Source: Holtermannia corniformis
Taxonomy: Eukaryota > Basidiomycota > Tremellomycetes > Holtermanniales
NCBI GenBank assembly: GCA_001599935.1
Contig: BCIJ01000001.1
Span: forward strand, 870,277-934,276
Reading direction: 5' to 3'
Length of the DNA stretch: 64,000 nt
This document shows positions 47,318 to 59,277 of this stretch, piece by piece; positions within the stretch are counted from its first letter, which is position 1; every line of letters begins with the position of its first letter. The notes below the pieces were generated by a model. That model made no database searches. It worked only from the letters and a program-made list of their open reading frames with translations, and was not told the origin of the DNA. Made by a program: the position numbers and the translations under genes.

Positions 47318-47985
47318 GTATGCGCACGACGAGCAGATGAAACGATGGGCAGCATGACCTCTTATGTATCGTTGGTGGAGTGCCGAAACGCACTCCGTCG
47401 GCATCCTTTTGCTCAATCACCGTGAAAGGTTGTGTGCCGAGTCCTTTGCTCCCTGTAGCCGGAGCTATCATCTGTCGCGCTGGCTACCTGAACACGCCGC
47501 TTTGCTCTCTTGTCAAGTACCCGGCGGATCTGTACAGCTACTTTATGGACCGTTTGCCTGACCGTGAATGGACTTCTGCCTACTGCGCAGGCCAGATCAA
47601 GCTTATCTGCGTCACCCAAGTCAGGCTCCCGAAATCTCCAACAAGCTGCGCGTTCGCGAGACTATGCAGCCGGCGGTTGCGCTGGGCCATCGCCATGCGC
47701 GCATGAGCTGCTGGCGCATCTAGTGAGTACACGAACAGCAGCACTGTTCTGATCAGTTTGTGGTGACGTAGTCATCTCATTGCAGTATGACTGACAACCG
47801 AGAGCACCGAAACCTTGCTCTGTGATAGACAATGGAGTGCGCTAGAGGAGCTTAGCTTTAGGCGCCTTCCCGTGGGTTCAAAGGTAGGTGTGCGCAGACA
47901 CTGGCTTAGCCATGGCATTGCAAGGTCTGATTGTGCCAGAGGACGCCGTGCGTCACACAACTCTGCAACGGTCTGTCCTCCCCGC
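47318..47985. other. Spacer within the small-paralog array
   Basis: About 670 bp between copies B and C. Only short frames are present on either strand; no fourth copy could be assembled. Confidence 0.35.
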
Positions 47986-48377
47986 TCAGCGGTCTTGTAC
48001 GCGCGTGTCATGCGTTAGGCCCAGGGTACTGTTCATACGGTCAATGCTCCTTTGGACTTTGCCGTACAGAATGTTCACGCGCTCAAAGTCATCTTCGCCA
48101 GAGTCCTTGAGCTTATCGCGTTTTGCGTATAACTCAGTAAGGTCATCCACCAGCGACTGTGGAACGTCCTTGCCTTGAGTCTGCAGGTCTCCGCACGTGG
48201 ATAGCGCAGAATCCAGAGTTTTTTTCATGTATTTCAGCTTGTCGGCAACCGTGACCTACATCAGGTCATCAGTCGCAAGCGAAAGTCGAGTGTAACAAAC
48301 AGGGGAAGCGTACGTACGACGGCAACGTCGTTGTCTGGAGTCGTAGTCAAGTAGCTGAAAACGCCTTTGCGAGACAT
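47986..48377 (-). CDS. Small helical paralog C of the array (best-preserved copy)
   Basis: Exon 1 from ATG 48377 is MSRKGVFSYLTTTPDNDVAV. A phase-0 intron (donor GTACGTACG, acceptor GATGTAG) leads to VTVADKLKYMKKTLDSALS, then VPQSLVDDLTELYAKRDKL, FERVNILYGKVQRSIDRM and the end TRVQDR at 47986. That makes about 107 residues in three predicted helices. No signal peptide, cysteine pattern or known domain. It aligns along its whole length with copy A: GKV/GRI...QxSxxR...L near the C-terminus, and KGV..LT near the N-terminus. Function unknown. Confidence 0.55.
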
Positions 48378-48677
48378 GTTGATCACTTGTACCTACGAGT
48401 GCCTCGCTAGCTTCTTATATACCTTCACAAGGCGCGCATCGGTATGTGAAATAGTATAAAGGCAGACCTGGCATTGCAACATGAGCAGCACTCCTTTCGC
48501 CTGATTGTATGACGTTTGTGATCGCACCCCAGCAGTGCCTTCGGGTGTTGCCTGAAGGCAAACATCGCTGCAACATAAAGAACTCGAGCAGTCGCCGTTC
48601 GCGGTCCTGCGTGATACGCGCTGGCATATGCATTCATGGATCTCGTAACTTCTAATGTCCAGCCTTGAACCACCAGC
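48378..48677. other. Intergenic region between paralog C and TPS2
   Basis: About 300 bp; nothing recognisable. Confidence 0.35.
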
Positions 48678-51600
48678 CTAGGCGGCCATCTCGAGCAAGT
48701 GTTCCATTGCCTCGACGACCTCTTCAGGGCAGGTGACGTGCCAGCCTGCAAGTGTCTTTTTGGCGGGTGGGCCGACGGTGGTGGAGAAGATGCCGTCTGG
48801 TTGGACATGGAGATGGACGTCGGGCAGCTCGGCGGCCTCTTCAGGCTCATAGGCTGCTGTGACGGCGACTGGCGCCTTGAAGACCGAGGGACCGTCACCA
48901 ACGGGACCACCAGGTGGGAAGATTGTGCGGAGGGATCGGAACATGTCCTCGTCGGTCTGCAGGCGTCAGCGTTTCTTTGCCGAGTACTGTGTGACACACC
49001 TTGTCGTCACCGGCACAAAAGACAAAGTCGGCCTCGGGGTTCTCGTACAAGATGCGCTTGACAATCTCGCCCTTGTTGATGGCCAAGGGTCGGACCTCGA
49101 GGTTTTTCTTGCCCACGAGCACCTCGATCGGTCGTCTTGGCGCTAGGTTGCTCTCGAGCAGATCCAATGCCTGCTTGCATTGGAACTCTCTGTGCGGTGA
49201 TCAGTGGCAGAGCAGAGCGTGGAAAGGGCGGACGCACCCAAAGTCAGGGTCTGAATTCCGATAGTGCCAGGTGATGGACGCCTTCTTGACCTCGATCGTG
49301 CTGCCCGTCGTTCGCTGCCGTGTCAGCCTGGCGCATTGAATCAACGTGTCACTTACCTCGGTGTAGTAACGGAAGATCTCTTCAACCTCGGTCATCCAGC
49401 TCATGTCCAACGCTTCCGTCATGTTGGTCCACTCATTCTCGGATGGCGCCTTGACAAAGCTGCCGTGCTCTGCCGACAAGCCGAGGTTGGCGACGCCGCC
49501 CCAGTGCTCCTCCAAAAAGTCGCCGTCACGACCCGAGATGAGGAAGACGACGTTTCTGGGGTCGGCCGCGAGGGCCGAGATGGCAGCAAGGGTGCGCTCG
49601 GTCGGGATAGCCTGCGAAGGCACCTTGACGATCGGGGTCAGGGTACCCTGTGCACCGTTAGCCTCAACCCTGCGTGGCATCAAGCCACTCACATCGTAGT
49701 CGAACAGCATCAAGCGCTTCTTGGCCTTGGTGTACTGAGTCGAGAGTGTCGTCATGTCGAGAGCGGGAGTCTGGTGCGCAGTGTGCTCGCCACCGACGTT
49801 TTCCAGCAGCTTCTTGACAATCGTAGCGGCCCAAGTGTGGCTCGTGTGCTTGACGACCGAGTCGTACAGCTCGGCGTGGCGCTGCTCTTTTTCGTGGTCC
49901 GACATGGTCAAGCCCTTGTTGATTGCGTCGGCAACACCCAAGAGGTCGTGCGGGTTGATCTGGAGGGCTTGGGTGAAGCTGGATGAGGTGCCCATAAACT
50001 CTGAAAGCACAAGAGGCGACTTGTTGGTCTTGTCCTGGCTCAAGATGAACTCCATCGACGTCGTGTTCATGCCATCGCGCAGGCTGGTGATAAGAGCGAG
50101 GTCGGCGACCGAAAGCAGGGCAAAGTACTCGTCCCTTTCAATGGCTTGGTGGCTGCATGCGGCGTCAGCAAAGGACGCGGCTGGAGACGGCCGAAAGGCA
50201 GGCTTACTAGTGATGAACCGGGGTAAAGTCGAGGCTACCATAGGTACCGTTGATGTGGCTGACGAGTTCTGCAACGAGGCGCTCGAGTTTTGGCGACTCG
50301 GACAAGGCAGGCGTCGTAACCTGGATCAAGACGACCTTGCCGCGCCACTCGGGGTAAGTGAGCAAGAACTTTTCAAACGCTTGGAGCTAAAGGACGGTGT
50401 CAACGTGCGCTCAAGGTACCTTTGACCCGGGCCTACCTTGTTGTACACGCCCTTTGCGACGTCGAGCTTTTCGCGACCCATGATGATCTTCTTGTCCTTG
50501 TAGAGCGTCCGGAGCGCCTGGATCTTGGGCTGAACACCGGCAGAGTCGCGGTCATGGCTGACACGCTTGACGTCGATCCCGATCGGACAGTAGCTCACGG
50601 CCGTGACTTGACCGTTGGCATCGATCCCGCCAGTGGTCGACTCGAAGCCGCAGACGCGGATACAGGTCGAAGCAAAGTGGCGCGAGTACGAGTAGGTCTG
50701 GAAGCAGATTTGGTTGGCGCCGAGCATACCCTCAAGAATCTCGCGGCGTTCTGTCCGCGTCAGTGCTCTGTATCGAGACAGGAGACAAGTACTCACTAGG
50801 CAGGCACCGGAACACCTCTGAGCTAGGCCAAGGCGTGTGCACAAACATGCCAATCATGATCTCGCCGTGCTCACGCGCCTCACCGCCGAGGTTGCCGAGA
50901 TGGGCGCCAAGGGCGGCACCGGCTTGACCGAGTTTTTCGCCGAACGCGCGTGCGGCGATACCAAGACCGCTCGGGGCGTGCAAGTGACTACCGTTGTGAG
51001 CGCCGTTGGCCCAATCCATCTTCTTTTGTTCGCTGCCAACGGCTGGGCTAGGCGAGACGGTCGCGAAGCCCATGTGGCTGGACGCGTGCGAGCCTTGGCC
51101 GAGAGCTTCGCGGATCATCTTGGGTACCAAGAGCAAGTGGTAATCATGGACGATGATGAGATCACCCGGGCGGTAGATCGAGGCGACCTTTTGCGCGAAC
51201 AGCGAGTTGGTCGTGTGGTAGTGGATCCATGATGGGTCGGGCGATGGTACCGTTGCGGTCGAGTCGAGCCAGAGCAGGTAGTGGAACAGCGGCCAGAGGG
51301 CTGTGGCGGTGTCAGCACGGGAAACGATCGAGCGGTCAATAGCGAACGGCGGTGCAGACACAGACGTTGATTTCAGACTCGAGCTCTGCAACGACGGCCC
51401 ATCGGAACGCCGCTGTGCACCGAGTCTACAAGATCGGTGACATGGTCTCACCCGGCGTGCGAAAAGAGCAGCACTCCTGAATGGTCGAACTGGGTTTGGT
51501 CACTCATTGCGATACAGGCACGGCTTTGTCTATACCACCCACGAACCGCAGCGCACAATGGGCTACGTTGCTGGACAGCTCGGGCCAAAGTTGGGAAAGC

Positions 51601-52412
51601 AAAGAGTAGCCGACCAGCTCGGTCGGCGACGCCATGAAGCTCAGCGAGAGGCTCGACGCTGGAGCGAACGACGCATATAACGCCCGTTGAAATGGTAGTT
51701 TAGAAATGATGCAAGCTTGTGCCAGCTCGCAACCCTTTCCGATGTGATCCGACGCAAGCCCTGCTCAAGCCGACTCACTCGTCTTGCAGTAGCCCTCGTA
51801 GTGACCCTTTGAGACCTCTGGCGGAACGAAAACGGGAACGTAGCTGAGCTTGCCCTCTTCGACGCCGGCCTCGACGTCTGAGAACCTGCCGAGTTCCTTT
51901 GCGATCTCTTGCTGTTCCTTGTCGTCAAACTCTCCTGCAAACACTTGGAGCTGGGGCTCGTCGGTAGCTGCGGGCACGTTTGAGCCGTGTTCAACGTCGG
52001 GTGTCGCCGGCGGGTTACTCGGTGGTGCGGGCGCGAGCAAGATTTCTCCCGGCCAGGCGACGACAAACTGTTCGTGTGTGCGACTGAGACTGCGCATACC
52101 CGAGATCATGGCGGTATGGCCGCGGCGGGCATGGATCTTCCATTTGCTATCGAGCGATTCCACCGTCGCGGCCGCGTCTTCGGGTTTGAACTCTGGAGTC
52201 TTTGGGTTGAGACCGCCCGACTGCTGTTCGGGGGCGTCGGACGGGATAAACTTTACAATCTCGACGGGCAGGTGGTGGCAGAGGTGGATGATGCGCCCGG
52301 ACAGCGGCAGGTCCTTGGCCCGGTGCGCGGCTTCGAGCCGTGTGATTTGCAACCGGAGCTCGTCGAGCGAGGGCGGGATGGGAGGCGACGGGTCGGGGTG
52401 CATCGAGTCCAT
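48678..52412 (-). CDS. TPS2: Trehalose-6-phosphate phosphatase Tps2 (GT20 + TPP domains)
   Basis: The chosen start at 52412 gives MDSMHPDPSPPIPPS. An earlier in-frame ATG at 52526 is possible. The GT20-like domain starts at GRIIHLCHHLPVEI and continues through GHYEGYCKT. Across a 478-nt intron it resumes as TLWPLFHYLLW, then DLIIVHDYHLLLVPKMIRE, IGMFVHTPWPSSEVFR and LALITSLRDGMN. The C-terminal HAD phosphatase has LMLFDYDGTL (nucleophile Asp), FLISGRDGDFLEEHWG and CAGDDKTDEDMF. The stop is at 48678-48680. The intact DYDGT and GDDKTDEDM motifs indicate the phosphatase Tps2 rather than the synthase Tps1. It makes trehalose for stress tolerance, within the Tps1/Tps2/Tsl1 complex. The GT20 half in Tps2 is generally structural. 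Confidence 0.92.
51301..51778 (-). other. Long (478 nt) TPS2 intron
   Basis: The donor GTGAGTCG at 51778 follows YCKT and the acceptor GCCACAG ends at 51301. Joining gives the conserved YCKTTLWPLFHYLLW, so the boundaries are firm. Inside are short frames starting with ATG that end quickly; no known RNA was recognised. Confidence 0.7.
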
Positions 52413-52924
52413 TGTGGTTGAGTGTGACGGTGTGAGCTCGAGTGTGCTGCGCTGTGTGTTGATTGAGTTTTGATCACTGGCTCGGTGTTGGTGTTGGCTC
52501 TGGTCGGATTGGTGCGGTGAGGTCACTATCGCTGTCAGTCAAGGTCGGACACTGGCTCAGGCTCGGACCGGCAGTTGGCCTGTTGGATTGTTCGAGTGAT
52601 CAAGAGATGACTCGAGTGCAGTGTAGTGTTGTCTTTGGAGTGTAGCTGTGCTTGTACGGTGATGTTGATGTTGACTCTGCTGCTTTTCCTCTGGCTCTCA
52701 ACGTCCGTCCGTGCGCACGTTGCCCAAAGTGGTAAGGATGTCAGGTTTGTGCGTCATCGGCCGGATCCCCACTGTCCCCCATCTCATCCCCGTCTTGGGA
52801 TCCGCTCGGGACCCTCTGCTCAGTGCTCTGGGACCGAGTCCGAGTCCGTGTTCGAGTCCGGGATGGTGAGATGGTGAACCACCGTGTGCACTCGCTCCGC
52901 CAGTGTAATCCATCCCAGGCGCCA
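52413..52924. other. Intergenic region between TPS2 start and PPWD1 stop
   Basis: About 510 bp between two minus-strand genes. It holds the TPS2 promoter and leader. A heat- or stress-responsive element would be expected, but I could not identify one with confidence. Confidence 0.4.
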
Positions 52925-55565
52925 CTACTGCAGCACCTCGAGCGAGACCATGACAATGTCCTCAAACGGCTTGTCCCGGTTATCGACCTGCACACTCTCA
53001 ATCCCATGGATCACGTCGAGTCCCGCCACGGCGCGGCCAAACACTCTGTCAGCCGAGCAGCGCGATCAGCCCTAGTCACTCGTCGCGCTCCGACCACTCA
53101 CGTGTGCTTGTTGTCGAGCCAGGGGCACGGCACGGTCGTGATGAAGAATTGAGAGCCTGCACCCTCGTCAGCGCACCCTCGTGGTTGCAGCCAGGCAGAC
53201 GGACCGTTGGTGCGCGGACCGGCATTGGCCATACTGAGCGTATACGGCCGATCATGCCTCGCCGCCGGGTCAAACTCGTCTTCAAACTCGTGGCCCCAGA
53301 TCGACTCGCCGCCGGTCCCGTCCCCGAGCGGGTCACCCGTCTGGAGCATAAACTTGTTGATGACGCCTACGAGTGTCAGTCAGTCTGCTGACCGTCCACG
53401 CAGAGCGCACGGTGGAAGATGATGTTGTTGTAATACCCTGTCAACGTCAGCCCCAGTCTCCGATCATCAGGGCAGACGGACCGTTCTTGATGTGCGTCGT
53501 GAAATTCTCGACCGCTTTCGGCGCAACGTCCGGGAACAGCTTGACCCGCTGATCATCCGTCAGCTACCGACTCGCACCCTACCCGTCACGCACGATATCA
53601 CCCTTGTTCGTGTGGATCACGGCCCCCGTCGCGAGCTGCACAGGCGCCTTGTCCGGCTGCGCGAGCGCGACAGACTGTTCCTCGCGCGTCGGGCGCTCGT
53701 TGAACACGTCGCGGTCGGCAGACTTGCTGCCTTCGCTCGTGGGGCGTCAGCGCCAACCCGGCACAAGAGATGGACCTACTCTGGCTCGAACCGGGAAAAC
53801 AGGTAGAAGCGCTGCTTCTTGTACGCCGTCGCAAAGAGCGTTGGGTCGCGCGACTGCTTTTCTTGCAGGAGCGGGTTGGCAGACGCCGCCATGGCCTGTG
53901 CCGTCCGTCAGCGTCATCTCGAGTCCAAACTCGAAACACACCAGAGTCGTCAACCCCTTTTTCGCCGGGGCACCCTGATACAGCGCCAAGTTTAAGAACC
54001 GGAGCGTCTCGTCCTTGCCCAGGAGCCGGACCACCTTGTTGGTCACGATATTGATGACTGCAGCCCGTCAGCTCGCCCGCTCGCGATACCCGTACACACC
54101 TTTGATCCCGAGCAGCGTCGGGTACAACAAGAAATGACCACTCTCATCCCAGACGGCACTCGCAGTCCTCAACCAGCCCCCAGGCCCACTCTCGTTCCGA
54201 TCGAGCTCACGCTCCGTCGCGAGCCGCCGGCCGAAATCCATATCGTCAAGCTTGTAAACCGCCGTACCGGCCTGCTGCATATCTTGGATCGCTTGAAGAG
54301 ACTCGTCGTATGTTCGCGTTAGTTTACCCGTGAGGAAATTGAAGACGTGGACGGCGCGAGAGGGCAGAGCGAGCGTTGCAAAGTGCGTTTGATCGGGTGA
54401 GAACGTGATGCACGTTGGGATCGTTTTCGTCTGTGCGTGTGAGCGTGAGGGGTGACTCGAGGTGGGCTACCTTTTTGAATTGATATAGGTCGGTCGCGCT
54501 CTTGTATTGCCATAGACCGCGCACGCCTTGCGGTAGACCCCATGGCTCGCTCGGCTGCCAGTACTCGACAAAGCCTCCCTCGTCCGCCGAGACGACACAG
54601 TCGTACTTGGCAGAGTACTGCAGGATCAGCACCTCGCTCAACACTGCTGTAACGCGGCCTACCTGCATCAGATGCACCGGCTCGCGATGGATCTTTGGCA
54701 GCTCGTGCACCGGCTTGCCGTCACCTCGCCCATCATAGATCCGAACAGTCGAAGAGTCGAGGTCGGACCTGGGCCGTCAGATGATCTCCAGAGTGCCATA
54801 TCGCACTCACACAGCCAGCAGCGTCTGGCCAGCACCCGGCTTGTGCACCCAACAGCACGTCTTTGGCACAAAGTCGAATTTCAGAATGTTGATCATGTCT
54901 ATCGCGTCAGCTCACTGTCGGAACCGAGCGTTCGGTCTCACCAAAGTTAACGACGTCAAAGATCCGTCCCTCTCCACCCTCGGAAACAGTCGCAAACAGC
55001 TTGCCGTCCTCGCTCGCACTGACGGCGACGATCGGCTTGATGCTGGCTCGGTAGTGCTTGACAAACTCGATCCCCTCGTCCTGCTTCTTCCACAGCTTCA
55101 AGTGACCGTCAACCGAGGTTGTCAGCACAAAGTTGGTTCTGCTCGGGTCAGCCAGCCTTTCATCCTAGCACCCAGCGCACTTTGTGACGGTAACATAGTT
55201 GAGCGAGTCGCGGTGCATGAAAGACTTGTTGTAGCGATCAGTGTCGGGCAGGTGGTCGAGATACAGTCGCTCGTGAGGGAGGACTGGGATGTCAGTCGGA
55301 AACGGCGAGCTACACAAACACGGCAGCTCACCTGCTCGCTTCTTCTTCCTGCCGTTCGAGACCTCTACGGTCGGTCCCTCATCGCCATCCGCATCCGGCA
55401 CAGGTCCTGTCGCCCGTCAGCGAGTTCCCGCATTCAAATCACCAACAAACCAATCTCATCATCCGACTCGTCCTCTTCGACGGCCGGTTCGGGCACCGGT
55501 CCCACATCCTCCTCTTCGGACTGATCACGCTCACGTTTCCCCAGTGTCGTAGCGTCTTCAGCCAT
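52925..55565 (-). CDS. PPWD1: WD40-cyclophilin PPWD1 (spliceosomal peptidyl-prolyl isomerase)
   Basis: The start at 55565 gives [22 protein letters not shown]40 repeats follow ([80 protein letters not shown]). The C-terminal cyclophilin domain has [54 protein letters not shown] and [16 protein letters not shown]. The stop is TAG at 52925-52927. The residues FHR, FMLQ and WLD..H that line the cyclophilin active site are kept, so it should be catalytically able. PPWD1 is found in spliceosomal C complexes. It shares a 186-bp divergent promoter with FAN1. At least a dozen short introns are present. Confidence 0.91.
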
Positions 55566-55751
55566 GCTCGGCTGTTTAGACTGTGGTATCTGATGGCTAT
55601 CGTCAACAACTTCGATCCAAGCTCGACGCCCTCGTTTTCCACTTTTGCGAGCGTTTCATGTGGAGTCTGTGCTTTCCTCGACGCAATCTGTTTTAGCTGA
55701 GCTCTGTCGGAGCTGGGATTCACCACAACCCGAGCGAGGCCCAGCGGCGGG

Positions 55752-58700
55752 ATGGACTCGCCAGAGCCCATAGATCTCGAGGCTATCGAGCTCTCGCAAC
55801 AGGATCGGCAGGATCAAGACCAGTCACGGTCACCAAGCGAGGTTCCGGGCGAGCGAGGCTATGGACGCGTTGGTGGTCTCTGACACAATGGACGCTCAGC
55901 TGACTGCCTGTAGGTCTCTATGTATGTCAGCTTGCTCGATGGTGAATATCTATCAGCTGCAGCAGCTCGACGACACTGACACACCGCAGAGATGATCCGC
56001 ACCGTACTCGACTTTGAAGCGTACCTCTTCACAGAGCACGAGGTCAAGGTGCTGGAATACATTCTGAGCCTGTCATGTCAGTACAGAGCTCGGAGTCTAC
56101 GCGCTGGAGCTCACCAGCCTTGCTAGACCCGGCGCGCTACCTCCTTGTCCGCTTGCTTCTGCGCTCTCCCTCTCGAATTCATACGTTCCCTGCTCTCGAG
56201 CAAGCGTACGGCTCCGAGCTCGGACCTGACTTGGAAGAAGCCATGATGACCCTCTGTACGCCTCTCCCATTCGCTCCTCCCAAGCCGACAACGTCTGCAA
56301 ACCCCGTCGCCGTCCAAGGCTGGGAAGCCATGGTGTCCGGTCTTACGCCCGACGAGGAAAATCAAGATCCAGACCTGACCAAGGCAATCAAGATGTCTCT
56401 GTATGCGTCTCTACCCAAGCAAGAGAACGCAGAAGCTGGACCATCGCGGCTCCCGGCTGACAAGAGTATTCGGCTGGAGGACGAAGAGCAATATGTCGTG
56501 CGGCAGCTGTGCCGGTCGCAAGATGAGATGTCACCCGAGGATATCATGGCGTGCATGAGTGTCGAGGAGCTGAAAAAAGTTGCGCGGATACGCAAGGTCA
56601 ATGTGACGAATCTCGCGGTCAGTGCACAACGCATGGATGAACCTTCCTGACGGATGTCCGTAGCGCCAGCCCATCATTCAAGCGCTCCACGCTTCTGCCA
56701 AGACACAATCTCTACTCTCTTTTGCGCCTGTCAGCCAGTCGCCGCCTCCCGACCTCGGTCAGACGGGTCGATCCCAGAGCGACCCGACCTCCAAAGTCAT
56801 GCGCAAGACTGTCGCAATCGACAAGAGCAAGCCGAAAGGCAGCCAGCAGACGCAGCTCTTCTTCCCACCTCGTCGTCGCTCCCCCGAATCCTCAGGTGAT
56901 TCCACCCCGCCGCCCCGCATGCGTCCAACCGTCGTCCGCGCCAAAGCAATGACGCCCAAACTCATGCTCATGTCACAACTCCTGCCGTATCTCTCCCATC
57001 GCGCAATCTCACTATTACCCCCGATCGTCCGCCTCGTCTCTCGCCTCAACCTCGTCTTCTCGCGTACTCTTGCGTCCTCAACGGCCTCGCAGTCTGCTTT
57101 GCTACTCCCATCTATCCTCGTGACGTCAAACAAACGCCGTTACCCAGAATACACACCCAGTCGCAGTCGTGTCTGGGCATCGCGCGAGCAGCTGCTTGGG
57201 TACGAGCGCGCCATCAGTCTCGAGAGGGTCGTTGATGACTCGCTGGGCGATTCATGGCAAACTGGCGCAAGCGCAATCATCTCGGGTGGCAGTGCCAACA
57301 GAGGCTGGAAGCCGGGAATGCTGAGTCGAAAAGAGGGGGCGCAGAAAGTACGCGATATCTGGGAGACGGTTTGGCCAGAATGGCAAGCACTCGTCGAAGA
57401 GGAGACCAAGAAAGGCGATGAAAACGAGCGGCGTGGTGTCCTAGACCGCTTTTCGACCGGTGAGCGCCTTGGGGCTGTGGAGATGACTGGGCTGACAAGC
57501 GGCAGGTCATGTCTTGACTCGCATAGTCTACAAGGGCGCAGCAGCCCTTGGCATCTTGCACGAGTATGACAAGGAGTGCGAGGTACTGAGGGCATTGCTG
57601 GCGCAGCGACGTTGGCGACGAGGCAAGCGAGGGTGCGTCACCTCGGAGTCACCGCCCACAGACATCCGATTGACCACATCTGCAGAGCCTGGTACGACCG
57701 ACTTGCTCTCATCCTGATGAACCACTACAAAGGAGACATCAACAAGAAGCAAGATGCGGTCGAAGTGTGCATCGACGGGCTTATGGATGAAGACACGCAT
57801 CTCAGTGCGTTTGCGACGAGACCGGCACTGCACGACTAATCATGCTCACAGTCTACCGACCTGGTCTCTCGAGAAGGCTCACTCGATTGGAGAAGCAACT
57901 GGACCTCCCGGCTGACCAACGTCACATCTGCGACGCCGAGCTCAAAAAGTGTCTCACTCGCACATTATCAGCTCCACGAGCAAAGGAAAACGCTGGCACG
58001 TCCCGGCGAGTCAAGTCTACCGACGACGGTGCATTCGGCGACGAGAATCCCAGGCGAGCGCCACCGGCACAGGCGGGCAAGAGTGTATGGAACGGTCGCG
58101 ACGGCGAGGTCAGTGTCGAAGGTTGGGTACTGGAGTGGTGGGAGCGCAAAGGGTACAAAGGGTGCGTCCCGCAGCTGCATTCGAAGCAGGGCTGATTGCC
58201 ACAGCTTTCACGCCGAATCATCAATCCTCACAACGTTGTTCGGACTTCTCATGTGGCCGGTGCTGTTCCAGCCGCTCAAAGGTGCCTTTGAAACGCCCTA
58301 CCAGACCGCTCCGCTGGATCTTGGCGAAGATACCTTTGCAACAGCTCGCCGTCAAATGGTTGATGAGCGCTTGGCAAAGATGGAGACGACACGCGGCGCG
58401 CTGGAACTGCTCCGCGAGACGGACGGGCGTGAGCGCGAAAAGGCGACGTGGGCTGTAGGCATCCGGTGGGACTATGGTCGAGAGGACCTGGAGGAGATTG
58501 TCGAGGTTTGTTCGCTGAATCGTCACGTGCAGCAGTGCTGATCTGATCATAGGCTCTCGGAGGTCATGCGGTGTCTGTCATCTGCCGCATGCTGTGCGAA
58601 GAGTATCGACATCGAGCCAGTGGGGTTCCAGATCTCATGTTAGTCGACTACCATGAAGCGCCTCTAGGCCGTGGCTGACCCGTCTAGCGTGTGGCATGCT

Positions 58701-59172
58701 GAGAAGAAGCAAGTGCGGTTTGTCGAGGTCAAGGGTCCGGGTGACAGCTTGTCCGAGACACAAAAAGTGCTTCCATCCGTTTAGACGAGTTCTCAGTGCT
58801 GACTACGCCCAGGTTTGGATAGATGTCCTGCTTTCCGCTGGCGTCGATGTCGAAGTGTGCCGTGTGGAGGAGGCCCCACTTCAACCCGGGACATCAGAAA
58901 ACAAGCCGTCAAGAAAACGCAGCTCGGACGGCCGCGGCAGCGGCAAGGCAGGCAGCAAGGAGAATGCCGGTTGGGGGAAGCAGAACGACTGGGGCGACGA
59001 AGCTGACGCGACGGACGAAGAGGACGGTGGTGGGGACGCAGACGAGTTCAAGTATGAATCGGGCGACGAGGGCAAGAAGTCGGGCGCCTGGCTTCGGAAC
59101 GACTCTAAATCGGTCGTCGTCAATCTCATCAGCGAAGGTGACGAGATTCCGATGAAGCGGCCGCGTCGATGA
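55752..59172 (+). CDS. FAN1: Fanconi-associated nuclease 1 (FAN1)
   Basis: The start at 55752 gives MDSPEPIDLEAIELSQQD. Helical SAP-like and TPR-like parts follow (MIRTVLDFEAYLFTEHEVK, ARYLLVRLLLRSPSRIHTF, YNLSSEE-like MSVEELKKVARIRKVNVT, YERAISLERVVDD). The C-terminal VRR_NUC nuclease core has TNWWERKGYKG-like LEWWERKGYKG, FGLLMWPVLFQP, GAFETPYQ, GGHAVSVICRMLCEEYRH, SGVPDLM, VWHAEKKQVRFVEVKGPGD and WIDVLLSAGVDVEVC. The PD-(D/E)xK residues PD, EVKG and the following Q..W are intact. FAN1 is a structure-specific 5' flap endo/exonuclease for interstrand crosslink repair. Budding yeast lacks it, but many basidiomycetes keep it. The C-terminal acidic tail (DEADATDEEDGGGD) is low complexity. The 5' exon borders (55750-56080) are the least certain part. 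Confidence 0.88.
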
Positions 59173-59277
59173 GGAGTGCTGCCCTACTAATCATATGTAC
59201 GATGCGGGGATTGACAGCGCTTGTATCAACAGGTTGTGTACTATGCACAGTGACTCTAGTAGGCTACAAAGCCGCAT

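Noticed and set aside
47364..47752. Overlapping plus- and minus-strand frames between paralogs B and C, considered as a fourth array member
   Set aside because: No exon pair with the shared KGV/helix pattern and phase-0 intron could be assembled.
49264..50425. Two long plus-strand frames antisense to TPS2
   Set aside because: They are shadows of the conserved TPS2 coding sequence; no family features.
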